From a virus: a stretch of DNA of 54,846 nt. The stretch lies in IMG/VR virus record IMGVR_UViG_3300044846_001025, positions 1 through 54,846 of that record; one strand, written 5' to 3'. The translations under genes were made by a program, and so were the position numbers. Positions 12,877-20,681 of this stretch are shown here, in pieces. Positions within the stretch are counted from its first letter, which is position 1. The number at the start of each line of letters is the position of its first letter. The notes beneath the pieces are model-generated. The model was given only the letters and a program-made list of their open reading frames with translations. It did no database searches and was not told where the DNA came from.

Positions 12877-12884
12877 CAAAGTTA
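12877..12884 (-). promoter_or_regulatory. Host-type -10 box for the left arm
   Basis: On the - strand TAACTTTG matches the Bacteroidota -7 consensus TAnnTTTG. No TTG-type element is present 22 nt upstream. It would start transcripts at or just inside the KilA-N gene. Confidence 0.5.
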
Positions 12885-13200
12885 GTGTATAGATTACTAT
12901 ACATAGATTTATGTAAAATGTTTTATCCACAATAAAGATTACTAGTTTTTTCTTATTGTAGTTTTACGATGAAACTAGTGTTTAGCTATGTTTATCGTAA
13001 ATAAGCGGGTCCCTGCGGGGTTCTCTCTATCCTTAGTTGTTAATAACTTCTTCTTTCCTTTCTCTTGATTTTCTACTTACCTTTGGGGGACTACAGGGGG
13101 TTAGGATGACATACCAAGTAAACTGTAGTTAAATCCTTGGGTCCTACTAGTAGTTGAGTTTTCCTTATTAAGGGGTAGTGTGCCTTGTTGGTTTTACCTC

Positions 13201-13230
13201 TTGACTTTAATCTGTAAAGTGATATATTTG
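13201..13230 (+). promoter_or_regulatory. Host-type promoter for the right arm
   Basis: TTGAC at 13201 and TATATTTG at 13223 (22 nt start to start) match the Bacteroidota primary sigma pattern. The first gene of the + arm begins 18 nt beyond. Confidence 0.8.
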
Positions 13231-13248
13231 TAGTAAGTATCTTTAACT

Positions 13249-13587
13249 ATGAGAGAAAGGCTTCACTTAATGGGTAATGGCTATGCTGGTGAGCTGGTTA
13301 GTCTTATAAAAAGTAAGAGAAGCGAGAATGTAATGATGAGTCCTTATGACTTTAATGTAATTAGAGCTAAGGTTCACTTACTAGATGGGGTTAGTTTGAG
13401 TGGAAAGGAATTGTACATTGAGTCGGTTGATGGGAACTATACAACGTATATTGGAATTAGTTCTACAATGCCGAATGGCAGTATGTACTTTAGCGATCCA
13501 TACAGAACAGTAGCCTATCTGCTTTATGACGGCATAGACGAGAATGGATACTTAGTCACAGAAAATGACGAAAGGCTTTTGATATAA
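13249..13587 (+). CDS. Unknown protein at the start of the tail-fibre operon
   Basis: 112 residues, soluble, beta-rich, beginning MRERLHLMGNGYAGELVSL. The stop overlaps the start of the fibre gene (TAATG), so the two are translationally coupled. No family is recognised. From context it may be a structural or assembly protein for the fibre (inference). Confidence 0.7.
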   Translation: MRERLHLMGNGYAGELVSLIKSKRSENVMMSPYDFNVIRAKVHLLDGVSLSGKELYIESVDGNYTTYIGISSTMPNGSMYFSDPYRTVAYLLYDGIDENGYLVTENDERLLI

Positions 13588-14888
13588 TGGCAACCAAAGA
13601 AACAAGAACATCCCAATTACCTCAAGCAGGGTCTTTAGCAAGTACTGACAAAGTAGTTGTTATAAAGGCTGGTATTACGTCAATTGCTGATGTGGGTACA
13701 GTTACCTCTGCTGCTTTCTTGGGAAAGACTACAGATGCATTGCCTGAAGGAGGAAATCTTTACTTTACAAACAGTAGAGTTAAAGCTAAGGTCTTCCAAA
13801 TGATTCAAGCTGGTACTGGTGTTTCTTTTGCAATCAACGATACAGCCGAAACAATTACAATCAGTGCACTAGGAGATGTAAGAAGCGTCAATACCAAAAC
13901 AGGATTCGTAAGTTTGAATACAGACGATATCCCTGAGGGCACTACTAATAAATACATTACCAATCCAAGAATTGATGCTAGAGTAGCAGACTTGTTAAAA
14001 GCAGGTGCCAATGTTACTCTGAACTATAACCCAGGATTGGGGATATTGACGATTAATAGTACGGGTAATGTAAGAAGTGTAAACACGTTAACAGGAGATG
14101 TTATACTCACTACTGATACTATAACTCAGGGAGTTAGTAATTTCTATTATACAGAAACAAAGTTTGATGCTTCGTTAACTACCAAAACAACAACCAACTT
14201 AGCTGAAGGCACTAACCAATACTTTACTCCAGCTAGAGTTCGCACTACTGTCCTTACGGGATTTAGCAGTGGAGCCGATGCTCAAGTAGAGGGAACTGAT
14301 ACTGTATTACAAGGTTTTGGTAAATTACAGACTCAAGTTAGTTCTGCTAAAAACACAACAAACGCACACATAGCAAATACGTCTAATCCTCACAACGTCA
14401 CTAAGGCACAGGTAGGATTGGATAACGTACCTAACGTAAATGCTACAATTGCTTCAAACATAACAAGTGGATTACTTCCAGATGCGAGACTATCGGCAAA
14501 CGTAACCCAACAAGGAAATACGTTTAACGGAGTAAACCAGTTATTAAAATTAGACGGGTTAGGAAAGCTTCCTGCAATTGATGGTTCTCAGTTGACAGGA
14601 TTGATTTCTCAAATCGCTAATCTTTCAGACGTTCAACTCACAGACCTACAGATAGGACAAAGCTTATCCTACAACGGAAGCAAATGGGTCAACTCTGCTG
14701 TGACGGCAACTGTACGACACGATTATCAAGGAGTGTATTCTTACGTAGGAAGAGCACCTCAGTTAAGTTCTGAAGGGGCAAACGTTTGGAAGATAACAAG
14801 GATTCAAGTCCTAACAGATGGTAACGTACTAATCACCCAAGCATTGAGTGTGTCTTGGAGTGGCAGATTAACACATACATATTCATAA
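13587..14888 (+). CDS. Tail fibre protein with repeated stalk modules
   Basis: 433 residues. About residues 35-225 hold four imperfect repeats of the type TDxIxEGxxNxYYTxxR, two of them preceded by VRSVNTxTGxV, typical of trimeric fibre stalks. A NPHNVTKAQVGLDNVPN motif at about 270-286 is a widespread phage fibre repeat. The C-terminal part is Ser, Thr and Gly-rich and likely the distal domain. It probably forms a trimeric appendage that contacts the host. No chaperone gene is evident next to it. Confidence 0.8.
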   Translation: MATKETRTSQLPQAGSLASTDKVVVIKAGITSIADVGTVTSAAFLGKTTDALPEGGNLYFTNSRVKAKVFQMIQAGTGVSFAINDTAETITISALGDVRSVNTKTGFVSLNTDDIPEGTTNKYITNPRIDARVADLLKAGANVTLNYNPGLGILTINSTGNVRSVNTLTGDVILTTDTITQGVSNFYYTETKFDASLTTKTTTNLAEGTNQYFTPARVRTTVLTGFSSGADAQVEGTDTVLQGFGKLQTQVSSAKNTTNAHIANTSNPHNVTKAQVGLDNVPNVNATIASNITSGLLPDARLSANVTQQGNTFNGVNQLLKLDGLGKLPAIDGSQLTGLISQIANLSDVQLTDLQIGQSLSYNGSKWVNSAVTATVRHDYQGVYSYVGRAPQLSSEGANVWKITRIQVLTDGNVLITQALSVSWSGRLTHTYS

Positions 14889-14907
14889 ATTAGAAAATTA
14901 GAAAATT

Positions 14908-15204
14908 ATGGCAATACAATCAACAAACCCAACCATTGTAGACGGAGTAGAGTATCCTCTACTTCTAGTTAACCTAGCTATATCTCCTCTAGTTCAAGAA
15001 GGAGGAATCATCGGTGCATCAGTTGCTATGCGTTTGACTCCTTACAGAGACTTAGGAGGAAACATCGAACAACTTCCTGACTACGCTAAGGCTGTTTCTT
15101 ACTTTGACGTGTTCAAAGAAGCCGAGTCAGACCCTGAAATTGCTTCTGCGGTAGGTAAGATAATGGAAGGTCTACAAGAGTTTATTACTGATAAAGGACT
15201 TTAA
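14908..15204 (+). CDS. Small protein of the tail-fibre operon
   Basis: 98 residues, starting MAIQSTNPTIVDGVEY and ending in a helical, acidic segment. It sits between the fibre and the two receptor-binding-type proteins with short spacers. No family is recognised. It may be a minor virion or assembly protein. Confidence 0.65.
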   Translation: MAIQSTNPTIVDGVEYPLLLVNLAISPLVQEGGIIGASVAMRLTPYRDLGGNIEQLPDYAKAVSYFDVFKEAESDPEIASAVGKIMEGLQEFITDKGL

Positions 15205-15206
15205 TT

Positions 15207-16898
15207 ATGGCGTTAAGGGCAGCAGTAGCGAATGGAAACTGGAGTAGCACAGCTACTTGGAACGGGGGTGTTGTACCTACCGTAGGAGATGTTGTTGCTT
15301 CTAACGGATTTACTGTAACCATTAATCAGAATATAAACGTAGATTCTATTACAAATGCTGCACAAGCTGTAGTGGGAGCAGTTCCTGATATGACTTCTGC
15401 AACTACACCAAGTGGTATTGTAACAGCTAGTCAATCAGAAACAGGCCTTCGTGCAGCTTTTAATGCTTTTGAGGGAGATTTTAACACAGAGTGGTGGCCT
15501 TCTGGAGCAGCATGGATAGCATACGAGTTTCCTACACCTAAAGCAATTGATCAGTATACTGTAGGTACTTATGGAGGTACAGGGAGTTGGACATTTGAGG
15601 GATGGAATGGAAGCACTTGGATAGTGCTCCACACTGTTGTTAATACAAGTTTTGGTTATACCTCACCTTTGATTGGGAATAGCGTTGCTTATATCAAGTA
15701 TCGTTTAAACTATAATCCAAGTGCACCTAGTCGATTACATACTATTCAATTCTATGAATACCTAGGTACATCAGCAGCAGTAGCAGGAGGAACATTTATA
15801 CTTAATGATGGAGTAACTGTTACATGCACAAACGCTACCAAAGGACTTGCAGCCCAAAATACAAACTCTTTAAATCTTCTTACATATTCTGGAACAGGAA
15901 CGGCAACGATAAATGCAAACGCTTTATATCAAAATAACACTAGTTCTAGGGATATTTTATTTAATAGTTCAGGTACATTGAATATAGTTGGTAATTTTAA
16001 GACAAACGTTACTTCATTTCAATCCTCAATTGCTAAAACTGGTACTGGGATATTGAATTTTACAGGAAGCATGGAGATGGTTTCTGGGTATTGTAAAGTT
16101 CTTGATTCTACCGCAGGAACTGTGAATATTACAGGAGACTGTACAATCACTTTTTGTAATGGTAATAGTGGATCATTAATTAATTTATCTCAAACTACAG
16201 CTAATATTTCTGGTAATTTGTATTTATATAACTGTACAGATAGAGTAACAATTTATGTTATAAGCAATAGTAATAATTCTATTCTTACAATTACGGGGAC
16301 ACTTACTGCTCAAGATCCTCCTACCCAAACAGCAAGTGGTAATTTTGTAATAAATAATAGTGCATACTGTAAAGTTATAGGTGCAATTATTTGTTTGTAC
16401 TATAGAAATCAAGGATATAACTCAACTTCTGCATCTGCTATAAATATACTAACAGGTCCTTTTGTTAGTGGACCGAATGGAGTACAACCAATCTACGTCA
16501 CTCGTATGCACTACCAAAGAACTATGGGTTCTTATTACGAGTTTAGAGATAATTCTACCAATGGAGCTTTACCTCCTGCTGCATCTGCTCCTGCTACTAG
16601 ATTAGTTAGTCCAGATACAATAGCTGATTCTCCTATTCCTGCAAACGTAAGACAAGGAACAGTTTATTCATTAGGTTCACAAACAGGCACAATGATAGTA
16701 CCTTCTCCCTCTAACGTAGCCAACAACGTACCTGTAGACAACACAGTAGGAACAGCAGTTCTTGACCCTACTGCTATATGGGCTGTCCCTTTGACTTCCA
16801 TTAACACGCTTAATAGTATAGGAAGAAGAGTTAAAAACGCTGCTACAGTTGAAACTACTGGAGCACAAATTCAAACCACATTAAATAATAATCCATAA
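15207..16898 (+). CDS. Receptor-binding-type protein A
   Basis: 563 residues. The N-terminal 55 residues (MALRAAVANGNWSST... QNINVDSITNAAQ) are nearly shared with the next gene and are probably the virion-attachment part. Residues about 60-185 resemble an F5/8-type (discoidin-like) carbohydrate-binding domain (AWIAYEFPTPKAIDQYTV, SWTFEGWNGSTWIVL). A long Asn, Thr and Gly-rich beta-helix-like region follows (about 190-430), then a C-terminal domain again shared with the next gene. It probably recognises host surface glycans. Confidence 0.7.
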   Translation: MALRAAVANGNWSSTATWNGGVVPTVGDVVASNGFTVTINQNINVDSITNAAQAVVGAVPDMTSATTPSGIVTASQSETGLRAAFNAFEGDFNTEWWPSGAAWIAYEFPTPKAIDQYTVGTYGGTGSWTFEGWNGSTWIVLHTVVNTSFGYTSPLIGNSVAYIKYRLNYNPSAPSRLHTIQFYEYLGTSAAVAGGTFILNDGVTVTCTNATKGLAAQNTNSLNLLTYSGTGTATINANALYQNNTSSRDILFNSSGTLNIVGNFKTNVTSFQSSIAKTGTGILNFTGSMEMVSGYCKVLDSTAGTVNITGDCTITFCNGNSGSLINLSQTTANISGNLYLYNCTDRVTIYVISNSNNSILTITGTLTAQDPPTQTASGNFVINNSAYCKVIGAIICLYYRNQGYNSTSASAINILTGPFVSGPNGVQPIYVTRMHYQRTMGSYYEFRDNSTNGALPPAASAPATRLVSPDTIADSPIPANVRQGTVYSLGSQTGTMIVPSPSNVANNVPVDNTVGTAVLDPTAIWAVPLTSINTLNSIGRRVKNAATVETTGAQIQTTLNNNP

Positions 16899-16904
16899 CA
16901 GATT

Positions 16905-18560
16905 ATGGCACTAAGAGTAGCAGTCGCAACAGGTAACTGGTCAAATCCAGCAATATGGAATGGAGGTGTACTTCCTTCTGCTGGAGATGTTGTTGCGTCT
17001 AATAACTTTACAGTTACAATAGATCAAAATATTAACGTTGATATACTTACGAATGCTGCACAAAGTATTGTTGGGATGGTTCCAAACATGACTTCAAATA
17101 CCTTACCTAGTGGTATTGTAGATCAATCTTCTTTTCTTGTTGGCTTTGAAGGTTGGAAAGCTTTTGGTAGTGGAGAGTGGCGATTTAATTTGGACGGTTG
17201 GGTTTCCTATGAATTTACAAGTCCTAAAGCTGTTAATCAATATTATTTCCAAGGAGATAGTATTAAATCTGCTTGGAATTTTGAAGCATGGAATGGTAGT
17301 AATTGGATTGTTTTACATTCAGTTACAGGAGCAAGTACAGGGGTTTATACCAGTCCGTTAATTGGAAATTCAACATCTTATATTAAATACAGATTATTTT
17401 TTTTCCATACTACCAACGGTAACAGAGTTGATACTGTTCAATTTTATGAATACTTAGGAACCACAGCAGCAGTAGCAGGTGGTGGGTTTTTAATAACAGG
17501 AAACAACATCACTGTTACTTGTACTACTACTTACAATGAAAATACCTACGGTACTGTAACTTTATTAACTGTAAATTCTACAGGTACTGTAAATATTAAT
17601 TTAAATTATGTCGGCAATAATATACTAAAAGACGTTGTTCTACTTAGCATAATAAATACTGGTATTGTTAATTACACAGGAAATTTTTATGCAGGTGGTT
17701 CCCCAGCTCCAATTAGTATTACTGCTGCGTGTACGTTTAATTTTACAGGTAATATTAGACAAATTTCAAATGGTACTGCGAGAGGTGTAATCTCTGTAAC
17801 AGCTACTAATTATACATTAAATATTACAGGTGATGTAGGGTTTGCCACGGGAGGACAAACAGGTTATTGTATTTTGATAAATGGAAATGGTAATATAAAT
17901 GTAACTGGTAGTCTAATTGGTAACGGTACAACTAATCAATCCGCTATTTCTATTAATTCTATTGCAACATTAAATGTAACAGGTTCTTGTATAGGTAATG
18001 GTATTGGTTCTGGTATTTTTACAGGGACTGCAAGTTATGTTAAAGTCATTGGTTCTATTATATCGAACGGGTCAGCAGGAGTAAATTCCTCAAATGCTTC
18101 TGCAATTAATCTATTTACAGGACCTTTTGTGTGTAGTCCTTATGGATTTGTTCCATTGCAAGTTGTAAGAATGCATTTGATTCCTACAGCAAATTCTTAT
18201 ATTGAGTTTAGAGACGAGACAACTAATGGAGCACTAAGTCCAGGAGCAATAGCACCTGCAACTCAATTAGTATCTCCTGCAACTCTAGTAAGTAACCTAG
18301 CAACCTCTGATGTAAGGTTTGGAATTGTATATGCTTTAGGAACTCTAACAGGAACTTTAAGAATGCCTACTGCAAACCAAGTAACCTTTGGCATACCTGT
18401 TGATACTACTTTTGGAAACGCAGTATTAACCGCTGCTTCTGTTTGGGATTACTTAGTAGCAAACATAACTACAGCAGATAGTATAGGAATGAGACTAAAG
18501 AATGTAGCCACTCCTCAAACAACAGGAGAACAGTTAGAAGCTTTTCTAAGATTAGATTAA
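16905..18560 (+). CDS. Receptor-binding-type protein B (paralogue of A)
   Basis: 551 residues with the same layout as the gene before it: conserved N-terminus (GDVVASNNFTVTIDQNINVD), discoidin-like domain (WVSYEFTSPKAVNQYYF, NFEAWNGSNWIVL), beta-helix-like middle with very different sequence, and a related C-terminal part (FRDETTNGALSPGA). The shared ends and diverged centre mark a tandem duplication that separated binding specificity. Six bases separate the two genes. Confidence 0.7.
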   Translation: MALRVAVATGNWSNPAIWNGGVLPSAGDVVASNNFTVTIDQNINVDILTNAAQSIVGMVPNMTSNTLPSGIVDQSSFLVGFEGWKAFGSGEWRFNLDGWVSYEFTSPKAVNQYYFQGDSIKSAWNFEAWNGSNWIVLHSVTGASTGVYTSPLIGNSTSYIKYRLFFFHTTNGNRVDTVQFYEYLGTTAAVAGGGFLITGNNITVTCTTTYNENTYGTVTLLTVNSTGTVNINLNYVGNNILKDVVLLSIINTGIVNYTGNFYAGGSPAPISITAACTFNFTGNIRQISNGTARGVISVTATNYTLNITGDVGFATGGQTGYCILINGNGNINVTGSLIGNGTTNQSAISINSIATLNVTGSCIGNGIGSGIFTGTASYVKVIGSIISNGSAGVNSSNASAINLFTGPFVCSPYGFVPLQVVRMHLIPTANSYIEFRDETTNGALSPGAIAPATQLVSPATLVSNLATSDVRFGIVYALGTLTGTLRMPTANQVTFGIPVDTTFGNAVLTAASVWDYLVANITTADSIGMRLKNVATPQTTGEQLEAFLRLD

Positions 18561-18568
18561 TAAAGCAC

Positions 18569-18598
18569 TTGACTTATTTTTTCAATAGTTTATTTTTG
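18569..18598 (+). promoter_or_regulatory. Host-type promoter for the lysis and export genes
   Basis: TTGAC at 18569 and TATTTTTG at 18591 (22 nt apart) match the Bacteroidota pattern. The holin-like gene starts 23 nt downstream. An inverted TTGTTCTTGAACAA lies just after the box. Confidence 0.78.
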
Positions 18599-18621
18599 TT
18601 CTTGAACAAAAAACTATACTT

Positions 18622-18870
18622 ATGAAATTTCTAAACTTTATTGGAGGCCTTTTCAAAGACGAGAAGGGTAATGTCTCCATGAAACGTTTGTGCGGCTTAT
18701 TTTGCACATTGACCTTGTGTGCTACTTTGTACGCCAATTCATTTACTGAAGCTCACTTTGCTCCATCTGTTCCATTAGTAGATGCTGTTGCCTTACTTGC
18801 GTTCGGTTGTCTTTCTTTGACTAGTGCAGAGAAAATCATGAAAAAGAAAGAAGGGGACTCTGCTGAATAA
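18622..18870 (+). CDS. Holin-like small membrane protein
   Basis: 82 residues with two hydrophobic segments (about 21-37, RLCGLFCTLTLCATLYA, and 52-69, VDAVALLAFGCLSLTSA), a short polar loop and a charged tail (KKKEGD). Size, topology and position just before a lysin candidate fit a holin of the two-segment class. No specific family is claimed. Confidence 0.6.
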   Translation: MKFLNFIGGLFKDEKGNVSMKRLCGLFCTLTLCATLYANSFTEAHFAPSVPLVDAVALLAFGCLSLTSAEKIMKKKEGDSAE

Positions 18871-18872
18871 AC

Positions 18873-19574
18873 ATGGCTTATGTCTACAGACATATCAGGT
18901 TAGATAAGAATGTACCTTTCTATATTGGATTAGGTACAGATTCTAATTATTCTAGAGCACACCAAACTAAAAGTAGAAATCAACACTGGCATAATGTTGT
19001 AAAACACTCTGAGTATAGAGTAGAGATTATGTTAGACGATTTATCCTTTGAGGAGGCTTGTGCAAAAGAAGTAGAACTGATAAGTGTGTATGGCAGAGTA
19101 GATACTTGTGGGGGTACTCTAGTTAATTGGACTGATGGAGGACAAGGTACTTTAGGTTGGAGACATGAGGTAGGTTACTGGACAGGTAAGACTTTACCAG
19201 AATTTATGCGTAAGAATCTATCTGAAGTAGCTAAATTAAGAGTGGGAGAAAAGAACCACTTTTATGGAAAGAATCATTCTGAGGAAACAAAAGAGAAACT
19301 TAAACAGAGTAGATTAGGTAGCACCCTTACAGAAGAAACTAAACTTAAGATAAAAGAGTCTTTAAAGAACTCTGAAGCTTTTAAGAATAGAGTTCAGGCT
19401 GTTAGGCTAGGGGCAGACAATCCTAAATCTAAACAAGTAATCAATACCGAAACAGGAGAGACTTATGAGAACCTTAGAATAGCTTCAGAAACTACTGGAA
19501 TAGGCTACAATAAGTTAAGATCTTACTGCCAAGGAAAAGTTAAAAGCAAGACAAATTGGAATTATAAACTATAA
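18873..19574 (+). CDS. GIY-YIG homing endonuclease with NUMOD motifs
   Basis: 233 residues. The N-terminus (YVYRHI ... VPFYIGLG, about 3-21) is the GIY-YIG core, with Arg and His residues after it and a Glu-containing helix (AKEVELISVYG). The middle carries HFYGKNHSEETKEKLKQSRLG, a NUMOD3-type DNA-binding repeat, and the end (TGETYENLRIASETTGIGY) is NUMOD1-like. It is a free-standing mobile gene inserted between the holin-like and lysin genes, cutting DNA of related phages to spread itself. Confidence 0.85.
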   Translation: MAYVYRHIRLDKNVPFYIGLGTDSNYSRAHQTKSRNQHWHNVVKHSEYRVEIMLDDLSFEEACAKEVELISVYGRVDTCGGTLVNWTDGGQGTLGWRHEVGYWTGKTLPEFMRKNLSEVAKLRVGEKNHFYGKNHSEETKEKLKQSRLGSTLTEETKLKIKESLKNSEAFKNRVQAVRLGADNPKSKQVINTETGETYENLRIASETTGIGYNKLRSYCQGKVKSKTNWNYKL

Positions 19575-19587
19575 ACTATAAATAATC

Positions 19588-20226
19588 ATGAACTATACAA
19601 GAGAACAAATTGAAGCCGCAGTAAAAGCCAAGGGCTATGCTTACTTTGATGGCACAAAAGACTACGATGTAAATATCATCGGAGTACGTAACTCTTCTAC
19701 TGGTAACGATGTTACTAACTTGTTTGATGACACTATGACTGTTGCTTACAAAGTAGGAGGCAAATGGGTATTTCACCAATGGATGGCTACCACAGATCCA
19801 GGTACTAAAGGTGTTAAAGAATTTCACAATGCTGGTGGAGTAGCAAGACTAGTTCCAGGTCAGTACAGAGGTTCACACGGTATTGGTTTACACCAAGGTA
19901 AGTACGAAGCTTTGAAGCAAGCTAAACCAGTTAAGGTTTATCGTGATGCTAACAAAGACATGACTTACGATGAGGCTACCATCACTGAGGGTATCTACGG
20001 TATCAACATCCACAAAGCTGGTGCAGATTCTACTTTTGTAGAAAACTGGAGCGAAGGATGCCAAGTGTTTAAGCGTGAGAAAGATTTTAACCAATTTATG
20101 GAAATCTGTAAACAGGCTCGTGGCATTCATGGTAACTCTTTCACTTACACCTTGATTGAGTCTGGTGACTTTATTGTTGCTGATAAAGTAAAAGGCGAAG
20201 CTAAAAGAGCTGCTAAGAAAAAATAA
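19588..20226 (+). CDS. L,D-transpeptidase-fold protein, candidate endolysin
   Basis: 212 residues. H142, S155, G157 and C158 (IHKAG ... WSEGCQVF) reproduce the catalytic HxnSxGC pattern of the YkuD/L,D-transpeptidase fold. There is no signal peptide, and the C-terminus is Lys-rich. With a holin-like gene upstream, it most likely acts on cell-wall peptides after holin release. Whether it cuts or cross-links peptide bridges cannot be told from sequence. The C-terminus overlaps the next start by one base. Confidence 0.65.
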   Translation: MNYTREQIEAAVKAKGYAYFDGTKDYDVNIIGVRNSSTGNDVTNLFDDTMTVAYKVGGKWVFHQWMATTDPGTKGVKEFHNAGGVARLVPGQYRGSHGIGLHQGKYEALKQAKPVKVYRDANKDMTYDEATITEGIYGINIHKAGADSTFVENWSEGCQVFKREKDFNQFMEICKQARGIHGNSFTYTLIESGDFIVADKVKGEAKRAAKKK

Positions 20227-20681
20227 TGAAAAGACTACTCGTTAGTCTTTTAATATTCTTGACTATCTCCTGCAAAGCACAAACTATTGCTAAGGCAGGA
20301 GATGGTTGGGATTTAAAGATTGACTCAGCCATACAACTTATAAAGACCATTGACCCTGAAAAGTACAAAGTCTTTACAGATGTGTGTCAAAGAGTTGATT
20401 TTTGGAAAAGTTCTTTTTCTTCCACAGGTGTAGTTGATGGAGACTACACGATATTTATAGCAGATGCAGACATTAAGTTAAAGTCTATCAATAACTTAGC
20501 GGCTGTGTTAGTTCACGAAAGTATGCATTTAGTATTTGTTTTAGAAGATGCAGTCATGAGTGAAAAGGAAGAAGAATTTAAGTGCTATTTGTATGAATTA
20601 TCCTTCATTAAAAACATTCCAACCCCCGAGCCTTGGTTACTGGCAAACCTTTATGAAAAATTGCAAAAATATAAACCATGA
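20226..20681 (+). CDS. Exported HExxH zincin-type protein, possible lipoprotein
   Basis: 151 residues. The N-terminal signal (RLLVSLLIFLTISC) ends in an LTISC lipobox-like site with Cys16, or could be cut before Gln19. HESMH at 97-101 supplies the zinc ligands and Glu of a zincin metallopeptidase, with Glu116-118 as a possible third ligand. It is coupled by one base to the lysin gene and by ATGA to the T9SS-tail gene. A role in cutting envelope proteins during lysis or surface change is inferred. Confidence 0.65.
   Translation: MKRLLVSLLIFLTISCKAQTIAKAGDGWDLKIDSAIQLIKTIDPEKYKVFTDVCQRVDFWKSSFSSTGVVDGDYTIFIADADIKLKSINNLAAVLVHESMHLVFVLEDAVMSEKEEEFKCYLYELSFIKNIPTPEPWLLANLYEKLQKYKP

Larger units (their letters stand above)
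12871..13248. other. Divergent intergenic control region
   Basis: About 375 nt between the two arms. It contains a host-type -10 box for the - strand, the host-type promoter for the + strand, a perfect 9-mer TTATCCACA at 12923-12931, an inverted repeat ACTAGTTT/AAACTAGT spanning about 12941-12980, a short CCC/GGG hairpin near 13010, and AT-rich sequence. The divergence point plus a DnaA box would suit an origin, but only one box is seen. Confidence 0.5.
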
